A stretch of 12,456 nt of DNA from Acetofilamentum sp. (GTDB lineage Bacteria; Bacteroidota; Bacteroidia; Bacteroidales; JAFGXI01), in assembly GCA_020720565.1 (NCBI GenBank), contig DYOK01000037.1, positions 3,627-16,082 on the forward strand, written 5' to 3'. The position numbers and the translations under genes are program-made. The notes under the pieces were generated by a model that saw only the letters and a program-made list of their open reading frames with translations, did no database searches and was not told where the DNA came from. Below are positions 6,693-12,456 of the stretch, one piece after another; the first letter of the stretch is position 1, and every line of letters begins with the position of its first letter.

Positions 6693-7018
6693 AAAAAGCA
6701 CAAAAACCCAAAATCGTATATAAAACATTTGGCAGTTAGTGGGTTATCGAGCGTTACAGCTCGTATCAAATACACTGGTAACTTGACAGGAATGTGCTTC
6801 GAAATCCCAAACGGGTCATATACGTAACTGTTCTGATTAATAAGCACATTTTTCCCAAAATCGATTGTGAATTCAAAGTAACAAACACGGTCAATTCTAC
6901 GTCAACTCTTTATGTTTTTTTATATCATTGTATAAAATTACCCGCTCGATTGGTGGCTTATCGAAAAACCTAAAAAGCGGAACTCATAATTTTTAATATT
7001 TCGAATAACATTTTCATT
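6693..7018. other. Intergenic region between higA and the efflux genes
   Basis: No convincing gene is visible. TCGA density is high again (six in 326 bp), as in resident DNA, so a right-hand border of the higBA segment probably lies just after 6692. There is a perfect hairpin CGAGC-GTTACA-GCTCG at 6748-6763. Two open stretches are seen: 44 codons in frame after the higA stop (to 6827) and 63 codons at 6782-6973, with a possible GTG start at 6794. Neither resembles a protein I know. A promoter for the downstream efflux genes is expected here; TATGTTTT at 6911-6918 is a near match to the -7 element, without a clear -33. Confidence 0.5.
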
Positions 7019-8431
7019 ATGAAAAGATTAAGTTTTATATTAGTGCTTACTTCATCGACTGTATTTGCTCAGCAATGGGCCTTAGAAGATTGCCTACAAT
7101 ATGCACTCAGTCATAATTTGCAAGTCAAACAACAAGAACTATCGACACAAGTCCAAAAAAATAATCTTTTCCAGTCCAAAGTTGACTTAGCACCCAACTT
7201 AAACGGTTCATTAAGTCGTAATTATTCTTTTGGGCGAGCCGTCGACGCCTACACCAACGAGTTTACCAACGAAAAAACCACAACCGATAATTACAGCGTT
7301 AACAGTTCGGTTACCCTTTTTCAAGGTTTCCAGAAAATCAATACCATTCGCCGTAACGAACTCGACTTAAGAGCCAGTTTGTTGGATTTGGAAAAACTCA
7401 AAAACGACATCGCTTTAAATGTAGCTTCGTCTTATCTCAATGTGTTGTTTAACTACGAACTACTCGAAATCGCTCAAAAACAGCTCGAAATGACCAGCCA
7501 ACAAGTTGATCGGACACAAAAACTTGTACAAGCTGGCAGTCTTGCCGAAGGCGATCTACTCGAAATACAATCGCAAAAAGCCAACGAAGAATTACAAATA
7601 GTCAATTCCGAAAACCAATTGGCCATGAGCTTGCTTAATTTAAAGCAATTGCTAGAATTAGATTCGGTCGAAAATTTTCAGATTGTAAGACCAATGGTCG
7701 ATGCCAGTCAAGTCAATTTACCAGGGAATGCTATCGAAGTATTCGAATATGCGCAAGGCCATATGCCAGAGGTGATGAGCGCTCAATATCGCTACGAGGT
7801 GTATCAGAAAAATTTAGCCATAGCTCGAGGGGCTCGTAGTCCGCATTTAAGTTTAGGAGCTGGAGTAAGCTCTGGTTATTCCGATGCTCAAAAAAATATT
7901 AGCGGCCTTAGTTATGCCTATGCTGCCAATGGTGGATATGCCGTCGATGCATCGGGAACTCAATTGCCAACTTACAGCATGGTGCCCACTTATTCTTATT
8001 CGACCAAGCCATTTTCCGACCAACTTAAAGACAATCGAAACACCTATGTGGGTTTAACTTTGAGTATCCCCATCTTAAACGGATGGCAAGTCAACACCAA
8101 TATCAGCAACACCAAAGTGAATATGCACAACGCCCAATACAGCCTCGATTTAGCAAAAAAAGCCTTGTTCAAAGAGATTCAACAAAAATATCTCGATGCA
8201 GTGGCATCCTATAAAAAGTTGAAAGCGACCGAGTTCACAGTGGAGTCGAGTAGGGCCTCGTTCGAATATACCAGACAAAAATACGAAGTCGGTTTAATAA
8301 CCAGCTTAGACTACAATTTATCAAAAAATAAACTCAGCAAGGCTTTATCCGATTTGCTTCAAGCCAAATACGAGTATATCTTTGCATCAAAAATTCTAGA
8401 TTTCTATCAAGGCAAAGCCATCGTATTGTAA
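7019..8431 (+). CDS. TolC-family outer membrane efflux protein
   Basis: TolC-type proteins form the outer-membrane barrel and periplasmic tunnel through which tripartite pumps expel small molecules or proteins. The 470-residue product has a signal peptide (MKRLSFILVLTSSTVFA, with cleavage likely before QQ) and the classic duplicated arrangement of strand pairs and long helices: WALEDCLQYALSHN at the mature N-terminus, the VTLFQGFQKINTIRRNELDL helix entry near residue 100, a long heptad-rich helix at about 105-180, and the second half starting near 240 with the matching LTLSIPILNGWQVNTNISNTK segment and the end helix around ASYKKLKATEF. The length is normal. It is followed at 152 bp by a MacA-like adaptor, so the pair should work together in a pump. 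The substrate is unknown. Confidence 0.93.
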   Translation: MKRLSFILVLTSSTVFAQQWALEDCLQYALSHNLQVKQQELSTQVQKNNLFQSKVDLAPNLNGSLSRNYSFGRAVDAYTNEFTNEKTTTDNYSVNSSVTLFQGFQKINTIRRNELDLRASLLDLEKLKNDIALNVASSYLNVLFNYELLEIAQKQLEMTSQQVDRTQKLVQAGSLAEGDLLEIQSQKANEELQIVNSENQLAMSLLNLKQLLELDSVENFQIVRPMVDASQVNLPGNAIEVFEYAQGHMPEVMSAQYRYEVYQKNLAIARGARSPHLSLGAGVSSGYSDAQKNISGLSYAYAANGGYAVDASGTQLPTYSMVPTYSYSTKPFSDQLKDNRNTYVGLTLSIPILNGWQVNTNISNTKVNMHNAQYSLDLAKKALFKEIQQKYLDAVASYKKLKATEFTVESSRASFEYTRQKYEVGLITSLDYNLSKNKLSKALSDLLQAKYEYIFASKILDFYQGKAIVL

Positions 8432-8583
8432 ACATCAAATATTCGCCCTTTTAAGATCTTAGGCCTATTTAATATTTACTAACTTACTATTTGTCAATAC
8501 GCTAGCTTAATATAATACGACATTAAATTATTCAAACTACATAACACCCATTACACATTGTCCTTACCAAATTATCACACACA

Positions 8584-9816
8584 ATGAATAAAAAAAGAAT
8601 TATCATCATACTTGTAGCTGTTGTTGTGCTTTTAGTAATTGTTTTCATGATTAAAGGGCCGAAACATCATGCTCAAAAAGTGATGATCGAGAAGGTACAA
8701 AAACGAAACATTACCGAAACCATATCGGCTACTGGAAAAATCCAACCCGAAAAAGAGGTTAAAATATCGGCCGATGTATCGGGCGAAATTATCGAACTCA
8801 CGGTTAAAGAAGGTGATAAAGTTACCGAAGGCCAATTGTTGTGTAGAATCGATCCCGAAATATATGTCTCGCAAATTGAACGTACGGAAGCCTCACTCAA
8901 CGCCTCAAAAGCACAATTGTTGCAAGCAGAGGCTCAGCTTATCGACAAAGAAACTCAATTGAAACGTCAAAGAAAATTATGGGAACAAAAAGCCATTTCG
9001 GATATGGAATTCGAGCAAGCCGAGACCAATTTTAAGGTGTCACAAGCCAGTTACAAATCGTCCAATTTTACTGTAATGAGTTCTGAGGCCGCACTAAAAG
9101 AAGCCAAAGAAAACCTTCGAAAAACAACTATTTACGCCCCTATTTCGGGTACAGTTTCTAAACTCAATGTCGAAAAAGGCGAAAGAGTGGTGGGTACCAT
9201 GCAAATGACAGGTACAGAAATCATGCGTATTGCTGACCTTAAACGCATGGAAGTTAAGGTAGAAGTGAACGAAAATGATATTGTCAGGGTTAAAAATGGC
9301 GACACGGCATACATCGAAGTGGACGCTTATCTCGATAGAAAATTTAAAGGATTGGTGACCGAGATTGCCAATTCGGCGAATACTACGGGCACTTCGGTCG
9401 ACCAAGTGACCAATTTCGAAGTTAAAATACTCTTACTCGAAAGTTCGTATGTAGATTTACTCGATTCGGTTGGTCAAAAACGTTTCCCGTTTAGACCAGG
9501 CATGTCGGCCAGTGTCGATATCCGCACCGAAACTGTCGACAATGTGTTAAGCGTACCCATCGAAGCGGTAACCGTTAAACCCGATAGTATAAATAAAGAT
9601 CAACTTAACGAAGTGGTTTTTGTGTTTCGCAATGGGGTAGCTGTTCAAACCAAGATTAAATCGGGCATTCAAAACACGCAATACATTTCTATTCTGAGCG
9701 GCTTGAGCGAAAACGACGAAGTGATTTCGGCACCATACAACACCATTACCAAATTGCTAAAAGACAGTAGCCGAGTCGAGAAAGTACTCAATATCGAATC
9801 GCTCGACGAAGAATAG
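8584..9816 (+). CDS. Periplasmic adaptor of a tripartite efflux pump (HlyD/MacA-like)
   Basis: Membrane-fusion adaptors bridge an inner-membrane transporter to a TolC-type exit duct. This 410-residue protein has a single N-terminal membrane anchor (about 5-23), a first lipoyl half (about 47-91, with GKIQPEKEVKISADVSGEI and VKEGDKVTEGQLLCRIDP), a long alpha-hairpin rich in A, Q, E and K (about 95-180), the second lipoyl half TTIYAPISGTVSKLNVEKGE (181-200), a beta-barrel (about 215-300) and a membrane-proximal domain (about 310-380). The domain order and ISATG...YAPISGTV pattern fit the MacA branch, which normally partners the ABC transporter MacB. No MacB or other motor lies next to it. The ATG at 8584 precedes the anchor directly. 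Confidence 0.93.
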   Translation: MNKKRIIIILVAVVVLLVIVFMIKGPKHHAQKVMIEKVQKRNITETISATGKIQPEKEVKISADVSGEIIELTVKEGDKVTEGQLLCRIDPEIYVSQIERTEASLNASKAQLLQAEAQLIDKETQLKRQRKLWEQKAISDMEFEQAETNFKVSQASYKSSNFTVMSSEAALKEAKENLRKTTIYAPISGTVSKLNVEKGERVVGTMQMTGTEIMRIADLKRMEVKVEVNENDIVRVKNGDTAYIEVDAYLDRKFKGLVTEIANSANTTGTSVDQVTNFEVKILLLESSYVDLLDSVGQKRFPFRPGMSASVDIRTETVDNVLSVPIEAVTVKPDSINKDQLNEVVFVFRNGVAVQTKIKSGIQNTQYISILSGLSENDEVISAPYNTITKLLKDSSRVEKVLNIESLDEE

Positions 9817-9835
9817 CGTGTTAAACGATCAAACC

Positions 9836-9858
9836 AATCAGAAACCTTGATTTTTTTT
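9836..9858 (+). terminator. Weak intrinsic terminator after the adaptor gene
   Basis: AATCA (9836-9840) and TGATT (9848-9852) form a 5-bp stem around a 7-base loop, followed by T9853-T9858. It lies between the adaptor stop codon and the next start. The stem is short and AT-rich, so it may only partly stop transcription. Confidence 0.3.
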
Positions 9859-9863
9859 GCAAA

Positions 9864-10550
9864 ATGTCCATAAAAAACTGGCTTCGGATTTTTAAATCCA
9901 AAAAGCAATCGAAAAGTGCATTCTCGAATGCCGATTTGTCGCTGGTAGCCGATGCGTTCTATCATGGCAAATACCGCGAGTGCATACAGCTTTGCAAAGC
10001 GTTCGATTCCCAAGAAAACCACCCCGCTATTTGGGATATTAGGCGCTTTAATGGCTTATCACATTTTAGATTAAAGCGATTTGGTTCGGCCCAAACCATT
10101 TTTAAGCAGATTGCCGCATATTCGAACAATACCGACGATTGGTTTAATCTGATGAATACTTCGGTTCGAAATGGCGATATCGAAACCGGGGAATGGGCAT
10201 ACGATCAATTTAATCATCCAGAAAGTGTCAAAGGCGATAACCCCATGCTGAGCTATGCCAATGTTACCTATCAATTGATGATTGCTTTGCAAGACCAAAA
10301 GCATTACCAGAAAGCCCTAGAAAAACTGATTGTAATTAAGCGTTACATTACCCAAGTTAAAGCGCATCATTCTGAATATCTAGCAGCCCATAGGATTCCG
10401 TTTGTGTTTCAAACTTTGGTGTCGGCCAAAGAAACTTTAGTCAATGTTTATACCCCCGAGCAAATCGAAAGGTTTTTAGACGATTTTGCACTTCACCTCG
10501 ACCCCTCGGGTCGCGAATCGGTCGAAGAATTTAGAGCCACGCTTCGGTGA
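9864..10550 (+). CDS. Hypothetical TPR-like helical repeat protein
   Basis: I do not recognise a named family for this 228-residue protein. It appears fully helical and cytosolic, with no signal peptide, and the spacing of aromatic, alanine and leucine residues resembles tetratricopeptide repeats: LVADAFYHGKYRECIQLCKA (about 26-46), FNGLSHFRLKRFGSAQTIFK (about 62-82), WFNLMNTSVRNGDIETGEWA and YQLMIALQDQKHYQKALEKL. Such scaffolds usually bind partner proteins or peptides. The N-terminus is basic (KNWLRIFKSKKQSK) and could touch membrane or nucleic acid. It is 47 bp after the adaptor gene, so it may be co-transcribed, although a weak terminator intervenes. It is dense in TCGA, like the other resident genes, and its stop codon lies 6 bp before the left arm of the cassette-like inverted repeat. 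Confidence 0.75.
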   Translation: MSIKNWLRIFKSKKQSKSAFSNADLSLVADAFYHGKYRECIQLCKAFDSQENHPAIWDIRRFNGLSHFRLKRFGSAQTIFKQIAAYSNNTDDWFNLMNTSVRNGDIETGEWAYDQFNHPESVKGDNPMLSYANVTYQLMIALQDQKHYQKALEKLIVIKRYITQVKAHHSEYLAAHRIPFVFQTLVSAKETLVNVYTPEQIERFLDDFALHLDPSGRESVEEFRATLR

Positions 10551-10556
10551 CAGGCA

Positions 10557-10572
10557 TGTTATAGGGCATTGT
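10557..10572 (+). repeat. Left arm of the cassette-like inverted repeat
   Basis: TGTTATAGGGCATTGT is the inverted counterpart of 12081-12096, with one mismatch at the eleventh base. It lies 6 bp after the stop codon of the upstream helical-repeat gene and 38 bp before the S41 gene start. Confidence 0.6.
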
Positions 10573-10610
10573 ATGACGACACACGAACTAAACCACAAGA
10601 ACGAGGGAAA

Positions 10611-12068
10611 ATGAAAAAAAGATTTTTAATTATATTGTTAATTTTCGCATCAAATTTAATTTACAGTCAAAACTGTAGTTGTTCCGATATATTTGTTTGG
10701 CTTAAAGAAACTATTGAAAAAAATGATGCTGGTTTTCAATATGTAATTGACCAAAAAGGAGAAGTAGAATACAAAAAACATTCGAACACTTATACAGAAA
10801 AAGTTAAATCAATAACAGACAAAGACCAATGTGCTGAGGCACTTTCTGAATGGTTGAGATTTTTTCGTAAATGGCATTTATGGTTTGGGGTAAACATTGA
10901 CAATGATATTAAAGCCAACTTTAGTCAAGCTGATATTGAAAAAATTAAAAAGCAGTTTGAAAATTGGGAAACGTACCCATATCAAGAAAAAGAGTTTAAC
11001 ACTTACATTTCTAAAATTATAGAACCTCGACTTGAAGGTATTTGGACAACTTCGCCTTATACAATTGGAGTACGAAAAATAAAAGATGAGTACATTGGGT
11101 TCATTATAGAAGCTGACGGGATTTACTGGAGTAAATCACAAGTAAAATTTAAAATCAAAAACGAGAACGGCAAGTTAACAGCAACATATTTTATGCAAGA
11201 CCATTCAGCAAAAGAAATCAATGAAGTCGAATTGCTCGGAAATAATTATTTACAAATGGACTGGATTACTCTCAAAAGGGTTAACTCAATATTCCCTTCT
11301 GACAAATCACTTGATTTATATTTTAAGTTTCTAACGACTGACATTCCGATGTTTGAAATATTAAATGAAAATACGGCGATATTACGAATACCAACTTTTG
11401 ACCTTTCAGCTAAAAAGAATATTGACAGTATAATTACAGCTAACCAGCACATAATAACAACAACAGAAAATTTGATAATTGATTTGAGGAATAATGGAGG
11501 TGGCAGTGATTATTGTTTTGAAAAATTACTGCCTTTAATCTATACTAATCCAATAAGGACAGTTGGTGTTGAGTATTTGTCAACAACGCAAAACAATAAA
11601 AGAATGGAAGAATTTATAAATGACAATAATTTTAGTGAAGAAGAAAAAAAGTGGGCAAAAGAAGGTTTAGAGAAGCTAAATAAACGTATAGGTGCGTTTG
11701 TAAATCTTGACAGCACAAATGTAACAATTGAAACTTTTGATACAATTTATCCTTATCCCAGAAGCGTTGGGATAATTATTAACGAAGGTAACGGAAGCAC
11801 AACAGAGCAGTTTCTTTTAGCAGCCAAACAAAGCAAAAAAGTAAAATTATTCGGTACAACTACGTTAGGTGTTCTTGATATTTCAAATATGTATTTTATT
11901 AATCCACCATGTAGCGATTACAAATTGGGTTACAGTTTGACACGAAGCCAACGAATACCTGGATTTACAATTGATGACAAAGGTATTCAACCCGACTACT
12001 ACATTGATAAGACAATTTCTAAATACGAATGGATAGACTTTGTAAACAAAATATTGAGCAAACAATGA
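10611..12068 (+). CDS. Secreted S41-family peptidase-like protein
   Basis: S41 peptidases include tail-specific and processing proteases; many Bacteroidota members are exported and of unknown substrate. The 485-residue product has a signal peptide (MKKRFLIILLIFASNLIYSQ, then NCSC). After a beta-rich middle, the S41 fold is seen in LRIPTFDLS (about 260), the hallmark LIIDLRNNGGGS (residues 288-299), and INEGNGSTTEQFLLAAK with S396 as the likely nucleophile. The usual catalytic lysine after GxxTxG is not present: the text there reads LFGTTTLGVLDISN (413-426), with valine at 421. The end, IPGFTIDDKGIQPDYYID, is typical of the family. I chose the ATG at 10611, preceded by GAGGGAAA; a TTG at 10569 would place 14 poor residues ahead of the signal peptide. 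It is carried in a cassette-like unit with low TCGA density, so it is probably acquired. Confidence 0.85.
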   Translation: MKKRFLIILLIFASNLIYSQNCSCSDIFVWLKETIEKNDAGFQYVIDQKGEVEYKKHSNTYTEKVKSITDKDQCAEALSEWLRFFRKWHLWFGVNIDNDIKANFSQADIEKIKKQFENWETYPYQEKEFNTYISKIIEPRLEGIWTTSPYTIGVRKIKDEYIGFIIEADGIYWSKSQVKFKIKNENGKLTATYFMQDHSAKEINEVELLGNNYLQMDWITLKRVNSIFPSDKSLDLYFKFLTTDIPMFEILNENTAILRIPTFDLSAKKNIDSIITANQHIITTTENLIIDLRNNGGGSDYCFEKLLPLIYTNPIRTVGVEYLSTTQNNKRMEEFINDNNFSEEEKKWAKEGLEKLNKRIGAFVNLDSTNVTIETFDTIYPYPRSVGIIINEGNGSTTEQFLLAAKQSKKVKLFGTTTLGVLDISNMYFINPPCSDYKLGYSLTRSQRIPGFTIDDKGIQPDYYIDKTISKYEWIDFVNKILSKQ

Positions 12069-12080
12069 CCGAAAGACAAA

Positions 12081-12096
12081 ACAACGCCCTATAACA
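12081..12096 (-). repeat. Right arm of the cassette-like inverted repeat
   Basis: ACAACGCCCTATAACA lies 12 bp after the S41 stop codon and is the reverse complement of the left arm apart from one base. The ACAACGCC...TAACA pattern recalls the 5-prime end of integron-type attC sites. Confidence 0.6.
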
Positions 12097-12456
12097 GCAC
12101 CTATGCCCAATAGCCTATGAAAGAGCAAATTGAAACGATTGTGTCACGCGTTAAATTTGTAGCGGGTGCAAGTGATGAAGCCCGCAGAACTGCTACTGTG
12201 CATGGCTACAAACCGGTCTATTGAAATGCATGCCAATTGATGCTGGTTTTAGTACAAACCTAGTTACAAACTGCACCATTTAACCCAACTTGGAAATTAG
12301 GTCCAGATGCTTCAAATTGGAATAAATGTGTCCCTTCTTTCGTCCATGTCACCACACAGAAACGACAAAAAACACAAAACAATGTCGTGTCGAGTTTTTA
12401 CGAAGATAAAATCTAGCCTCAATTTTTTGTTACTTTTGTATCAGGACAAAAGTAAA
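12097..12456. other. Region without a convincing gene after the S41 unit
   Basis: This 360-bp stretch holds no long open frame. A 35-codon plus-strand frame runs from ATG 12117 to 12224, and a short minus-strand frame ending near 12290 reads like a protein C-terminus (TWTKEGTHLFQFEASG...). Both may be debris. A small hairpin GCGGG/CCCGC lies at 12162-12185. If 12081-12096 begins an attC-like site, the remainder of that site should lie here, but I find no second GTTATAGGGC copy. Confidence 0.5.
12430..12455. repeat. 9-bp stem-loop at the right window edge
   Basis: TTACTTTTG (12430-12438) and CAAAAGTAA (12447-12455) form a perfect 9-bp stem with an 8-base loop. It may be a terminator or a dispersed intergenic repeat; the sequence after it is outside the window. 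Confidence 0.5.

Larger units (their letters stand above)
10557..12096 (+). mobile_element. Cassette-like unit carrying an S41 peptidase gene
   Basis: A single gene is framed by 16-bp inverted arms that match in 15 positions. The left arm begins with GTT and the right arm ends in AACA, the orientation of the R-prime and R-double-prime boxes that frame integron gene cassettes. The enclosed DNA has about one sixth of the TCGA density of the flanking genes. No integrase, transposase or complete folded attC site is visible, and the GTTATAG core departs from the GTTRRRY consensus, so the mechanism is unproven. Confidence 0.45.

Noticed and set aside
8632..9405. Several short antisense and alternate frames within the adaptor gene
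   Set aside because: All overlap an intact adaptor with full domain order; these are by-products of its base usage.
9669..10304. Minus-strand frames across the adaptor end and helical-repeat gene
   Set aside because: Antisense to two coherent plus-strand genes with no recognisable domain.
10569..10610. TTG-initiated extension of the S41 protein
   Set aside because: It would bury the signal peptide and starts within the inverted-repeat arm; ATG 10611 has a purine-rich leader.
11246..12128. Minus-strand frames within the S41 gene
   Set aside because: Antisense shadows of a gene with clear S41 motifs.
1..12456. CRISPR arrays, tRNA or rRNA genes, transposases
   Set aside because: No regularly spaced repeats, no cloverleaf or rRNA-like segments, and no transposase or integrase frame were seen on either strand.

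Overview
The window looks like a chromosomal segment from a member of the Bacteroidota, lineage not resolved. The evidence is AT-rich DNA, very little Shine-Dalgarno signal, signal peptides ending in AQ or SQ, a TAnnTTTG-type -7 promoter element, and Bacteroidota-style proteins (bactofilin next to AtpZ, HigB/HigA, MacA-like adaptor, TolC-like protein). I recognised families by reading the translations. No database search was run.

Layout. Positions 242-3608 are on the minus strand: a conserved-looking 618-residue protein of unknown function (1752-3608), then purD (242-1531), the glycinamide ribonucleotide synthetase of purine synthesis. A 567-bp AT-rich divergent intergenic region follows. From 4176 onward every gene is on the plus strand. 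Bactofilin, AtpZ and a four-helix membrane protein (4176-5162) resemble the usual lead-in to a Bacteroidota F1Fo ATP synthase operon, but atpB does not follow. Instead there is a higB/higA toxin-antitoxin module (5272-6692) whose antitoxin is fused to an ImmA/IrrE-type metallopeptidase. After a 326-bp gap come an outer-membrane efflux protein (7019-8431), its periplasmic adaptor (8584-9816) and a small repeat-rich protein (9864-10550). No ABC or RND motor is present. A secreted S41-peptidase-like gene (10611-12068) is framed by a 16-bp inverted repeat with one mismatch, like a gene cassette. The last 360 bp hold no convincing gene.

Two compositional classes are visible. purD, the 618-residue gene, tolC, the adaptor and the small repeat protein are dense in TCGA (roughly 13-14 per kb by hand count). 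The higBA module and the S41 gene have about 2 per kb. I infer that these two stretches are later arrivals in a resident background. The most interesting points are the cassette-like S41 unit, the fused antitoxin-protease at the truncated ATP synthase lead-in, the unknown cysteine-rich 618-residue protein, and several palindromes that probably mark regulatory or processing sites.
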